From contig NZ_CP020809.1 of assembly GCF_002157835.1 (NCBI RefSeq), positions 682,001 through 746,000 on the forward strand: a stretch of 64,000 nucleotides of DNA. The letters are read 5' to 3'. Under the pieces are notes generated by a model. It saw nothing but the letters and a program-made list of their open reading frames with translations, did no database searches and was not told the DNA's origin. Below are positions 54,184 through 62,122 of this stretch, in pieces (the stretch's first letter is position 1; each line of letters begins with the position of its first letter). The translations under genes were made by a program, and so were the position numbers. Origin of the DNA: Mycobacterium dioxanotrophicus (GTDB lineage Bacteria > Actinomycetota > Actinomycetes > Mycobacteriales > Mycobacteriaceae).

Positions 54184-54530
54184 GTGCCGGGAAACCGGCT
54201 TTGCGTCGTCATCGGAGTGTCTCCGAGAACGAAACGAGAGGCCGTATGGAGATCCACGTGGACCGTCAAGGTCAGGTCGGTGAGTGGCTCGTCCGCTCGT
54301 CGAGCCTGCCTTCGGCACTGCAGCCCACGCCTCCGTACCCCTAGTACCGCTGCTCCTTCGACGTCGTGCAGGACGTCGAAAGGCGCTCGTTGGCAACTCG
54401 CCACAACTCCGCTGAAATTCGGCGAAATTTCTGTTGTCCCTGAAATAACCAATTCGGTGCCCCCCACCATTCTGGCATTCTTCGATGCCGGGAAGAATGC
54501 GGCTTATGCCGCAGGAAGAGGTAAATTGTC

Positions 54531-54848
54531 ATGGATCCTGGGCTCGATGCACGGATTGAATCCATGTTCAAGCGAGACATCGGCGTCGCGACTTTACTCG
54601 CGGCATTGATGTGGGCGACTTTGCTTTTCACGTTCGTTGCCGCATTCAGCGTCATCGACAACGTGAAGGTCAAGGCAATTCTCGCGGTCGCGTTCGTCAT
54701 CTTGGGAACGTTCAACTCGCTGGGACTTCTCTCGATGAGCCGGCGTTACAAGATTGAGCGTGAGCATGTTTACGGCGAGGACATTCACCATCTCGACGCG
54801 AACCGGAAGGCCAAGCAGGCAAGCAGCGCGGAGGTGAGCGCAGCATGA
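54531..54848 (+). CDS. Small membrane protein, two transmembrane segments
   Basis: 105 residues. Two hydrophobic segments near residues 17-40 (IGVATLLAALMWATLLFTFVA) and 50-70 (ILAVAFVILGTFNSLGLLS); the C-terminal tail is charged. No family recognised. First of four genes that overlap by 4 bases each and end in an APC permease; probable accessory subunit. Confidence 0.75.
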   Translation: MDPGLDARIESMFKRDIGVATLLAALMWATLLFTFVAAFSVIDNVKVKAILAVAFVILGTFNSLGLLSMSRRYKIEREHVYGEDIHHLDANRKAKQASSAEVSAA

Positions 54849-55258
54849 CGAATGCGACCTCAGACTCCACGCGGCAGTCCAAGGCCGGACAGTTCGTGGA
54901 CGCGGCGAGCCTGATCGCCCTGCTGTTCATCACGCTGTTCGTCACGACATTCGTCTTCGCGCAGGAGGACGAAGCGCCTGCCGCGTCGGAGCCCACCGCC
55001 ATCTCGCAGCTCAATATGAGCCCGGCCGAAAAACAACAGTTCGAACTGATGAAGTCGAAAGACATGGTCGACGATGCGACTGTCGGTGACCTGGCCACGG
55101 CCAATACGCCGAGCGACAACAAATACACGATCGAATGGCTGCCGCTGATCGGGATAACCGCGCTGGCTGCCGCTTACCTGGCATTTGTCTATCTCATGTC
55201 TTTCCGTGAATACCGCGAAGTCATCACAGCCAGGTTCGGACCGGGACGGGAATCATGA
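54845..55258 (+). CDS. Membrane protein, two transmembrane segments with a large extracytoplasmic loop
   Basis: 137 residues, ATGA overlap with the preceding gene. Segments near residues 20-40 (ASLIALLFITLFVTTFVFA) and 100-120 (LPLIGITALAAAYLAFVYL) flank an acidic loop EDEAPAASEPTAIS. No family recognised; second member of the permease operon. Confidence 0.75.
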   Translation: MTNATSDSTRQSKAGQFVDAASLIALLFITLFVTTFVFAQEDEAPAASEPTAISQLNMSPAEKQQFELMKSKDMVDDATVGDLATANTPSDNKYTIEWLPLIGITALAAAYLAFVYLMSFREYREVITARFGPGRES

Positions 55259-55455
55259 ACTTTTGGACTCTTTTCGAATACGGCGCCTGGGTGCTGGCCG
55301 CGCTGGTCGCCGCCTGGATGCTTTTCGACGCGTACAAGGTCAGCCGCGATTACGACGAGGAATTCCTCGTGCACACCATTGAGGATCTCGGCGAGGACGC
55401 GCAATGGCAGCACTCGTCCGACGAGTCGGATGACATTGAAAGGCGTCAATCATGA
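55255..55455 (+). CDS. Small single-span membrane protein
   Basis: 66 residues. One hydrophobic segment (YGAWVLAALVAAWMLF) and an acidic C-terminal tail (EEFLVHTIEDLGED). ATGA overlaps on both sides, so it is translationally coupled to its neighbours; third member of the permease operon. No family recognised. Confidence 0.7.
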   Translation: MNFWTLFEYGAWVLAALVAAWMLFDAYKVSRDYDEEFLVHTIEDLGEDAQWQHSSDESDDIERRQS

Positions 55456-56873
55456 GCGAAGTCAGTACCGGTGGAGGCACCGAAGCGCTCACTCTGAAGA
55501 AGGTGCTCGGACCGATCCACATCTGGGGGTTGGGTGTCGGCATCGTTCTGGTCGGCGAGTTCATGGGCTGGAACTTCACGGTGGAGAAGGGCGGCCTGTA
55601 CGGCTCGCTCATCGCCTGCTGGTTCGTCGGCCTGCTCTACACCTGCGTCGTCATGATCAACTCCGAGGTCGCGTCGGCGATCCCGGCGGCCGGCGGTCAA
55701 TACGCCCAGGCCAAGCACTCGATCGGCCCGCTGATGGCATTCAACGTGGGGCTGTATCTCACCATGGCCTACACCATGCTGGAGGCCGCCAACGCCAACG
55801 TTCTCGGCGACCTGCTCACCACGATGTCGGGGTTGCTCGGTAACAAGCAGCACCTGTCGGCCTATCCGTTCGCCGTGTTGGCAATCCTGCTGCTGGCATT
55901 GCTGAACTACCGCGGCGTGCTGGCGACCCTGTCGGTCAACTTCATCATCACCGGGTTCGCCTTCTTGACCATCATCGCGCTGTTCATCGGCGTCTCCGGC
56001 TGGGACATGGGCACGCAGTTCAGCGCTCTCGTCTCATCGGCCGATGCCGGGCTGCCCTACGGGTGGATCGGCGTGATCGCCGCATTCCAGTTCGGTATGT
56101 GGTTCTACCTCGGCATCGAGGGCACCGCGCAGGCCGCGGAGGAGTGCCGCTCACCAAGCCGGTCGATCCCGCTCGGCAGCCTGGCCGGCATCATGACGCT
56201 GATCATCGCGGCGAGCCTCACCTGGTACCTCTGCGCATCTCTTCTGCCCTGGCAGTACCTGGGCACGTCGATCACACCGCTGTTCGACGCCGCGCAGCTC
56301 ACCCATTCCGGGGTGCTGGTCTGGCTGCTGTTCCTCGGCACGCTGGCGGCAACCCTCGCGTCGGCGAACGGTTGCATCACCGACTCCTCCCGGTCATGGT
56401 TCGCGATGAGCCGCGACCGTTACCTGCCGGAGTGGTTCGGCGCCGTGCACCCGCGGTACCGGACGCCGTACCGCTCGATCCTGTTCCTGGTGCCGGTCGC
56501 GATCGCCTTCGCGATCCTTCCGCTGCTGCTCAACAAACCGACGCTGCTGTCGACCGTGATCACGTTCTCGATCCTGTCGGGTCTGCTGACCTACGCGTTC
56601 ATGGTGGTCAACATGCTGCGGTTCCGGAAGCTGTGGCCGATCGGCTCCATCAAGCGGGCCTACACGCTGCCGATGCATCCCATCCCTTCGATTGCACTGG
56701 CAGTGATCGCGGCGATCGTGTTCTTCGCGACCTACCTGGGCTACGGCACCACACTGATGTCGATCCTGGTGTTCTACTTGCTGGCTTCGGTGTGGTTCGT
56801 TCTGCGGCGGTTCAAGTACGTCGATCGGGACGCTGAGTTCACCGCGCCGTTGCCGCGTCCTCGAGGTTACTGA
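55452..56873 (+). CDS. APC-family permease, ethanolamine/amino-acid type
   Basis: 473 residues, about 12 membrane helices. The first helices (VLGPIHIWGLGVGIVLVGEFMGWNFTVEKGG) match ethanolamine/amino-acid permeases of the APC superfamily, as do GQYAQAKHSIGPLMAFNVG and MSRDRYLPEWFGAVHPRYRTPYRSI. It shares ATGA overlaps with three small membrane proteins before and one hypothetical gene after. Uptake of an amine or of ethanolamine-like solutes is probable. Confidence 0.87.
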   Translation: MSEVSTGGGTEALTLKKVLGPIHIWGLGVGIVLVGEFMGWNFTVEKGGLYGSLIACWFVGLLYTCVVMINSEVASAIPAAGGQYAQAKHSIGPLMAFNVGLYLTMAYTMLEAANANVLGDLLTTMSGLLGNKQHLSAYPFAVLAILLLALLNYRGVLATLSVNFIITGFAFLTIIALFIGVSGWDMGTQFSALVSSADAGLPYGWIGVIAAFQFGMWFYLGIEGTAQAAEECRSPSRSIPLGSLAGIMTLIIAASLTWYLCASLLPWQYLGTSITPLFDAAQLTHSGVLVWLLFLGTLAATLASANGCITDSSRSWFAMSRDRYLPEWFGAVHPRYRTPYRSILFLVPVAIAFAILPLLLNKPTLLSTVITFSILSGLLTYAFMVVNMLRFRKLWPIGSIKRAYTLPMHPIPSIALAVIAAIVFFATYLGYGTTLMSILVFYLLASVWFVLRRFKYVDRDAEFTAPLPRPRGY

Positions 56874-57571
56874 TGTCCGGCACGCTCTGGGTCGCGCTGA
56901 CGATGGCCGCAGTGGGGGCGGTGGTGCTGACGTATCAGCACCGCCGTCACCTGGCCCGCGTTCAGCGCGACCGGGCGGCATTGTTCACCCACGCCACCGA
57001 CGTGCTCGAACAATGCCGCGTCGTTCCCCGCGGACTCGAATTCCCGCTGATGTACGGGCGATTCGAGGGCCGCGACGTACGGGTGGAGCCGGTGGTCGAC
57101 GCTCTCGCGCTACGCACCGTGCCGGTGTTGCGTCTGATCGTCACGATGCGTGAGCACATCCCCGGGCAGCCGAGTTTGTCGGTGCTGAGCAACGAGACCG
57201 GAAACGAGTTCTACTCCGGTCACCGTGATCTGCTGCGGTGGCGCGACCCGGCCTGGCCCACGTGGGTGTCGGTGGCCTGTGATCCCGAAGGCGTGGATCG
57301 TGAACTGGCCGACGCCGCAGTGGATTTGGTCACCGAGGATTCCGCGGTCAAGCAGGTTCTGGTGACCGAGCGGGGTGTCCGCTGCGTTGTTCGTGGCGCA
57401 CAGGCGAATTCGACGGCCTACCGGGTCACTCGGCGGGCTGATCTCTCCGAAGCACGGGTGACGGCGGAGGATCTGTACAAGGCGGTCACCATGATCGACG
57501 GGCTCTGCGATCAGGCCGCCGGCCTGAACCCGCGTCGCCCGGTAGCAGTATCGGAGGCAGAGTCACTGTGA
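56873..57571 (+). CDS. Hypothetical membrane-anchored protein
   Basis: 232 residues. One N-terminal hydrophobic segment (LWVALTMAAVGAVVLTYQ), then a soluble domain with RFEGRDVRVEPVVDALALR and SVLSNETGNEFYSGHRDLLRW. No family recognised. It overlaps the permease stop and is itself overlapped by the next gene, so it belongs to the same operon. Confidence 0.75.
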   Translation: MSGTLWVALTMAAVGAVVLTYQHRRHLARVQRDRAALFTHATDVLEQCRVVPRGLEFPLMYGRFEGRDVRVEPVVDALALRTVPVLRLIVTMREHIPGQPSLSVLSNETGNEFYSGHRDLLRWRDPAWPTWVSVACDPEGVDRELADAAVDLVTEDSAVKQVLVTERGVRCVVRGAQANSTAYRVTRRADLSEARVTAEDLYKAVTMIDGLCDQAAGLNPRRPVAVSEAESL

Positions 57572-57831
57572 ACCGACTCATTCATCCCTTGATGGTCCTC
57601 GGCATCGCCATACTCCTACCCGGAGTCGGCCAGGTCGTGAACGGTCAGCCCCGACGGGGCTTGGTGTTCGCCTTCTACATCGTGCTGCTGGGCGTGGTCA
57701 CGTACATGGTGGCGCCACCGGAAGCATCTGCGATCGGACGCGTGGCCGGAGGGGTTTTCGTGTACGCCCTGAGCCTGCTCGACGCCTATCAGGTCGCTGC
57801 CAAGCGCTGGCACAGAGCCAAGCACGTCTGA
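57568..57831 (+). CDS. Small membrane protein
   Basis: 87 residues from GTG 57568. The GIAILLPGVGQVVNGQPRRGLVFAFYIVLLG stretch (PGxGQxxNGxxxRG, then a hydrophobic segment) resembles TM2-like/DUF5683-type small proteins. Last gene of the permease operon; terminator at 57843. Confidence 0.75.
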   Translation: MNRLIHPLMVLGIAILLPGVGQVVNGQPRRGLVFAFYIVLLGVVTYMVAPPEASAIGRVAGGVFVYALSLLDAYQVAAKRWHRAKHV

Positions 57832-57842
57832 CGAAGCACTGA

Positions 57843-57878
57843 TTCTGGCCGATCCGCCGCAAGGCGGGTCGGCCAGAA
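57843..57878. terminator. Bidirectional terminator between permease operon and pfk
   Basis: 16-bp stem TTCTGGCCGATCCGCC / GGCGGGTCGGCCAGAA with one G-T type mismatch and a GCAA tetraloop; lies between convergent genes. Confidence 0.85.
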
Positions 57879-57909
57879 CCATTGTGGGACTTGGTCGGTC
57901 GGCCTCAGC

Positions 57910-58935
57910 TCAGCCGAACAGGTATGCGGCTTCTTCGTAGCGCCGCTGCGGAACGGCCTTGAGGTTGCCCAGGGCCTCCTCGAAGCTCACCTGTTCGATC
58001 TCCGTGCCTTTCAGCGCGACCATGGTGCCCCAGTAGCCGGCCACCACAGAGTCGATGGCCGCCATGCCCAGCCGCGTGGCCAGCACCCGGTCGAAGGCCG
58101 AGGGCACACCGCCACGCTGGATGTGGCCCAGGATGGTGGCGCGGGTCTCGATGCCGGTGCGGCTTTCGATCTCGGGCGCCAGCTGGTCGGCGATCCCGCC
58201 GAGCCGGGGACGGCCGAAGGCGTCCAGCCCGCGCTCGGAGTGCGGGGACTCCATGTGTTCGGGCACAAACCCTTCGGCCACCACGACAAGCGGTGCACGC
58301 CCGCGGGAGTGAGCCCCCTTCACCCACTGGGTGATCTGATCGACGCTGATCTTCTGTTCCGGGATGAGGATGGCGTGGGCGCCGGCCGCCATGCCGGCGT
58401 GCAGCGCGATCCAGCCCGCGTGCCGGCCCATCACCTCGGCGATGATGCAGCGGTGGTGCGATTCGCCCGTGGTGCGCAGCCGGTCGATCGCTTCCGTGGC
58501 GATCTGCACGGCGGTATCGAAACCGAAGGTGTAATCCGTGGCGTCCAGGTCGTTGTCCACGGTCTTCGGGACACCGACGATCTTCAGCCCGGCGTCGGTG
58601 AGCCGCTTGGCGGCGGCCAAGGTTCCCTCACCGCCGATGGCGATGATCGAGTCGATGCCCAGCCGGTCCATGTGGCCTTTGATGACATCGGGCCCGCCGC
58701 CGTTCTCGAACGGGTTGGTGCGGGAGGTACCCAGGATGGTGCCGCCCTGCTTGGCGATGCCGCGGACCATGCTGCGCGGGATGTCGATGACGTCGCCCTG
58801 GACGACGCCGCGCCAGCCGTCAAGGAACCCAACGAATTCGAGACCGTGGACGGCAATGCCTTTGAGCACGGCGGCGCGGATGACCGCGTTCAGACCGGGG
58901 CAGTCGCCACCGCTGGTGAGGATTCCGATTTTCAT
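57910..58935 (-). CDS. pfkA: 6-phosphofructokinase (ATP-dependent, actinobacterial type)
   Basis: 341 residues. ILTSGGDCPGLNAVIRAAV is the ATP loop; IAIGGEGTLAAAKRL and VGVPKTVDNDLDATDYTFGFDTAV the catalytic loop; EVMGRHAGWIALHAG and LGHIQRGGVPSAFDR the substrate sites. GGEGT keeps the Gly at the E. coli Gly104 position, which favours ATP over pyrophosphate even though Lys follows in PKTVDND. It makes fructose-1,6-bisphosphate for the aldolase, completing the FBP branch of RuMP. Confidence 0.93.
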   Translation of the reverse strand: MKIGILTSGGDCPGLNAVIRAAVLKGIAVHGLEFVGFLDGWRGVVQGDVIDIPRSMVRGIAKQGGTILGTSRTNPFENGGGPDVIKGHMDRLGIDSIIAIGGEGTLAAAKRLTDAGLKIVGVPKTVDNDLDATDYTFGFDTAVQIATEAIDRLRTTGESHHRCIIAEVMGRHAGWIALHAGMAAGAHAILIPEQKISVDQITQWVKGAHSRGRAPLVVVAEGFVPEHMESPHSERGLDAFGRPRLGGIADQLAPEIESRTGIETRATILGHIQRGGVPSAFDRVLATRLGMAAIDSVVAGYWGTMVALKGTEIEQVSFEEALGNLKAVPQRRYEEAAYLFG

Positions 58936-59272
58936 GTTTCGACTCAGCTCATTGGAGGTAGGTGCGACACAACGTGTTTGGACACCGCTAGCTCCTCGGT
59001 ATCGCCTCGCAGCTGGATCGGTGCTGGTGCTGCGGGCCCATGCTTGCTGCTCGGGCGGGGTGCGAGTGGTTGAGCTCGGCGGTTGATCGAGGGTGGGTGG
59101 TGCGTCTCGCTATCGTCAAGGGCCGTCGCAGTATTCAAGTGAATTGCGCCGAGGCCGGGCAGTGACGGGCGATGGCATCATCGCGCCAGTGGCGAGGGCA
59201 GGAGGGCTTTTCGTCGACGGTCCCAGTGGGTTGTCAGGCCCGGGGATGTGCCCCGGGCCTGACAGTCACTGA
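58936..59272. other. Intergenic region upstream of pfkA
   Basis: 337 bp on the upstream side of pfkA; a TTGGAGGTAGG stretch lies at 58952-58962 on the plus strand but no operator is evident. The right end holds the cupin terminator (59233). Confidence 0.4.
59233..59263 (-). terminator. Terminator of the distal cupin gene
   Basis: Perfect 13-bp stem GTCAGGCCCGGGG / CCCCGGGCCTGAC with a 5-base loop, 10 bp past the cupin stop. Confidence 0.88.
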
Positions 59273-59635
59273 CTACTTCGCGTAGACCACGAAGAACTTG
59301 CGGATGCGCTCCTGGATCTCCCAGGTTCCCGTCCATCCGATCGGGAAGAACGCGGCAGAGCCGGCTTCGAGGGTGATGGGCGAGCCGCCGTCCTGGGTGA
59401 CGATCATGCGTCCCTCGAGGACGTGGATGATCTCACCGCGGTCGATGAACTCCCAGCGGGACAGACCCGGCTGGGCCTCCCAGACACCGGAACGGATGCC
59501 GTGGTCTTCGTCGATGAACGGAACGGAGGAACGCGTAGCGATCGGGTCGCCCAGCACCTCAGCCGAGGGCTGACCGAGCTGAGCAACTTCGAGGTTCTCC
59601 TCGAAACGGTCGACGGGCCGGAAAACTTCGGTCAT
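59273..59635 (-). CDS. Cupin-domain protein, copy 2 of tandem pair
   Basis: 120 residues, a DUF861/cupin-3-type single barrel: GLSRWEFIDRGEIIHVLEGRMIVTQDGG and AGSAAFFPIGWTGTWEIQERIRKFF. A closely similar paralogue lies just upstream (59747), with identical terminator architecture. It follows hxlB2 and a cupin on the same strand. The reaction is unknown; many members are small-molecule binding or metal enzymes. Confidence 0.85.
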   Translation of the reverse strand: MTEVFRPVDRFEENLEVAQLGQPSAEVLGDPIATRSSVPFIDEDHGIRSGVWEAQPGLSRWEFIDRGEIIHVLEGRMIVTQDGGSPITLEAGSAAFFPIGWTGTWEIQERIRKFFVVYAK

Positions 59636-59703
59636 TGGTTGTACCTTTCTTGTTTTCTGTTTCTCTGTGCGGGCATGGATCTCGCGACGATCCCAATCAC
59701 ACA

Positions 59704-59735
59704 GACAGGCCCGGGGGTGTCCCCCTGGGCCTGTC
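59704..59735 (-). terminator. Terminator of the proximal cupin gene
   Basis: 14-bp stem GACAGGCCCGGGGG / CCCCC-GGGCCTGTC with one mismatch; closely resembles the terminator at 59233, which indicates that the whole gene-terminator unit was duplicated. Confidence 0.8.
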
Positions 59736-59746
59736 CGCGCATCGGG

Positions 59747-60109
59747 TTAAGCCGCGAAGATCACGAAGAACTTGCGGATCCGCTCCTGGATCTCCCAGGT
59801 GCCCTTCCATCCGATGGGGAAGAAGGCGGCAGAGCCGGCTTCCACGGTGACGGGCTCGCCGCCATCCTCGGTGACGACCATGCGGCCTTCGAGGACGTGG
59901 ATCGATTCGCCCCGGTCCAGGAACTCCCAGCGGGACAGGCCGGGGTTGGCCTCCCAGACGCCGGAGAGGATGCGCTCGTCGTTGCTCTTGAACGGAATGG
60001 CGATGCGGGTCGGGATCTCGTCACCGATCACCTCGGCCAGGGGCGGGGCGAGCAGGGCTTCGTCGAGCTTGCCCTCGAAAAGTTCTGCGGGCCGGAAGGT
60101 TTCGGTCAT
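59747..60109 (-). CDS. Cupin-domain protein, copy 1 of tandem pair
   Basis: 120 residues. GLSRWEFLDRGESIHVLEGRMVVTEDGG and AGSAAFFPIGWKGTWEIQERIRKFF are shared with the copy at 59273; the N-terminal ~45 residues diverge. It follows hxlB2 (stop 60168) by 58 bp on the same strand, so it may be cotranscribed with it. Confidence 0.85.
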   Translation of the reverse strand: MTETFRPAELFEGKLDEALLAPPLAEVIGDEIPTRIAIPFKSNDERILSGVWEANPGLSRWEFLDRGESIHVLEGRMVVTEDGGEPVTVEAGSAAFFPIGWKGTWEIQERIRKFFVIFAA

Positions 60110-60167
60110 GGGGTTCAGCTTTCTGACGTCTGTGGGGAACGGGGTGAGTGGGCCGGTGAAGGCCTGG

Positions 60168-60764
60168 TCACTCGAGGTTGGCGTGGCGCGTCCAGAGTTC
60201 CTCGGCCTCGACGTCGGTGTGATCCCACAGCGACTGGAACACGGCCTCGGTGACGACGAACAGCACCTGCTCGAAAAGGGATCCGGCGTACTGGCGCGAA
60301 ATGTGCGAGCCGTGATCGGTCTTCTGCGCGGCGGGGATGATCACCAGGGCGTCGGCCAGACCGGCCAGCGGCGAGTTCGGATCGGTGGTGAAGGCGGCGA
60401 TGCGCGCCCCGGCCTTCTTGGCCGTTTGGGCGGACTTGACCACACCGGAGGTGGTGCCCGATCCGGACGCCACGAGCAGCAGGTCACCGTCGGCGATCGC
60501 CGGGGTGGTGGTGTCGCCCGCGACGTGCACGTTCAGGCCGAAGTGCATCAGCCGCATCGCGGCCATGCGCAGGACCAGCCCGCTGCGGCCCGCGCCGGCC
60601 ACGAACACTCGACCGCCCCTGACCAGGTGGCGAGCCAGGATGGCCACCTGCTCTTCGTTGACTTTGGACGTGGTGCTCGCGATCTCGTCCCGAACCAGGG
60701 CGATGTTCTTGGTGATGCTGTCCCGGGTTACTTCCGAGGCGGGGTAGGTCTTGGCGGCGGACAT
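60168..60764 (-). CDS. hxlB: 6-phospho-3-hexuloisomerase, copy 2
   Basis: 198 residues from ATG 60764 (GGATGAGGAGAAGAG ribosome site). Same SIS domain as copy 1 and almost identical after residue ~49; the first ~48 residues differ (KTYPASEVTRDSITKNIA). No hxlA accompanies it; two cupins follow instead. Its promoter-leader is duplicated at 29.4-29.5 kb. It presumably raises isomerase capacity or serves under a different signal. Confidence 0.94.
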   Translation of the reverse strand: MSAAKTYPASEVTRDSITKNIALVRDEIASTTSKVNEEQVAILARHLVRGGRVFVAGAGRSGLVLRMAAMRLMHFGLNVHVAGDTTTPAIADGDLLLVASGSGTTSGVVKSAQTAKKAGARIAAFTTDPNSPLAGLADALVIIPAAQKTDHGSHISRQYAGSLFEQVLFVVTEAVFQSLWDHTDVEAEELWTRHANLE

Positions 60765-60828
60765 GATTCTCTTCTCCTCATCCAGAGGTGGGACCTGAAT
60801 ACACATCGTCCTGTCATTCGCGGGTGGG

Positions 60829-60873
60829 AGGAACGCCAATTTGGGATGGTTTGATCTACCCGTTTGAGTAGGC
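60829..60873 (-). promoter_or_regulatory. Duplicated promoter element, copy 2, ahead of hxlB2
   Basis: 45 bp nearly identical to 29480-29523, including CTACCCGTTTGAGTAG. It lies 65-110 bp upstream of the hxlB2 start on the minus strand. The sequences between it and the ATG also align with those of copy 1. Confidence 0.65.
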
Positions 60874-61058
60874 GGTTCGGCCCATGCGTCGGTAGGTCGA
60901 CGAGCGCGCATGGGCACGTCGACCTGGCCGCCAAGGTGGTGGTGAGCTGGGAGCTTCCTGATGTTTGCCGGTGTCAACCACCCCGGCGCGGGTAGGCCCG
61001 TGCCGGGGTCGAATCGAGCGGCCGCCGGCTACCCGCCGTCACGGCAGGCGCTGCGCGG

Positions 61059-62048
61059 TCAGATATCCGCGGGCTCCTCGACAAAACGGACGCCGAGTTG
61101 CCCCAGCGCATCCTCCAGTGCCCGTTGCACGGTCAGCGTGTCATCGAGCGGCATGACCGAGCTTTCGGTGCGGCCGGCCTTGATGGCCTCGGTGACCTCG
61201 ATGAGTTCGTGCGAGAACCCGTCTCCGAGCGCGGGCAGGTCGAATTGTTCGGAGTCGTGACCTTGCCGGTGCAGCACAAAGGAATTCGGGTGATGGAAGC
61301 GCGGCAGGATGTCGATCCATCCCGTGCTGCCGAAGATCCGGGCGTGTCCGGGCATCGGGCTGTGCAACGAGCACATCAACGTGGCGGTCCGGCCCTCGTC
61401 GAAACCGAGCAGCAGGGTCGCGTCGGCGTCCACCCCTGACGGTTCGAGCGAACCCAACGCCGAAACCGACGTCGGATTTCCGAGCACCATCTGGGCAAAC
61501 GACACCACGTAAACGCCCAGGTCCAAGAGAGCGCCACCGCCGAGTTCATGGGCGAACACCCGGTCGGTCGGGTCGAAGGTTCGGGTCACGCCGAGGTCGG
61601 CCTGCACCGACCGAACCGTGCCGATCGCGCCCTCGTCGAGCAATTTGCGTGCGGCCACGACCGCAGGCTGGAAGCGGGTCCACATCGCCTCCATCGCGAA
61701 CACGCGATGCCGGCGCACCGCGTCGACGAGTGCTTCGGCACCCTCGATGGTGGCGGTGAAGGACTTCTCCACCAGCAGCGCCTTGCCTGCCTCCGCAGCG
61801 GCGAGCCCGATGGCGAGGTGATGCGTATGCGGGGTCGCGACGTACAGCACATCGACGTCTGCGTCGGCGAGGATTTCCCGGTACGAACCGTAGCTGCGCT
61901 CGATGCCGTATTTGTCGGCAAACGCGCTCGCGCGATCAGCCGATCGGGACGCTACCGCGAGGACTGTCGCGTCGGGCACGTGGGCGAAATCGCTCACCAG
62001 CTTCGCCGCGATTCGACCGGGCCCGACAATTCCCCAACGTATCGACAT
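61059..62048 (-). CDS. Gfo/Idh/MocA family oxidoreductase
   Basis: 329 residues from ATG 62048. The NAD(P) motif IRWGIVGPGRIAAKLVSDF, then VLYVATPHTHHLAIGLAAAEAG and LLVEKSFTATIEGAE (the EKP signature reads EKS), and HELGGGALLDLGVYVVSFAQMVLG. It should reduce or oxidise a sugar or cyclitol; substrate unknown. It marks return to core-type genes at the right island edge. Divergent signals are not obvious. Confidence 0.9.
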   Translation of the reverse strand: MSIRWGIVGPGRIAAKLVSDFAHVPDATVLAVASRSADRASAFADKYGIERSYGSYREILADADVDVLYVATPHTHHLAIGLAAAEAGKALLVEKSFTATIEGAEALVDAVRRHRVFAMEAMWTRFQPAVVAARKLLDEGAIGTVRSVQADLGVTRTFDPTDRVFAHELGGGALLDLGVYVVSFAQMVLGNPTSVSALGSLEPSGVDADATLLLGFDEGRTATLMCSLHSPMPGHARIFGSTGWIDILPRFHHPNSFVLHRQGHDSEQFDLPALGDGFSHELIEVTEAIKAGRTESSVMPLDDTLTVQRALEDALGQLGVRFVEEPADI

Positions 62049-62122
62049 GTGATATCCGTTCTGTGTCAAAGGGTTCGCGAAGTCGCTGAGATAGTCGCGA
62101 GTGCGGGGTCTTCCGTCAAGTC

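Larger units (their letters stand above)
53730..54530. other. 801-bp gap after fba holding the terminator and a transporter-operon promoter
   Basis: No gene recognised. A hairpin at 53892-53917 probably terminates the tkt-fba operon; the stretch around 54132-54183 looks like a promoter with operator, and a ~350-base leader then runs to 54531. Confidence 0.6.

Noticed and set aside
54063..54470. 135-codon minus-strand ORF between fba and the permease operon
   Set aside because: No similarity or ribosome site, and it lies across a well-formed plus-strand promoter/operator.
57910..58935. Pyrophosphate-dependent phosphofructokinase
   Set aside because: The loop reads GGEGT with Gly at the position that is Asp in pyrophosphate enzymes; the Lys in PKTVDND alone is also found in actinobacterial ATP enzymes.
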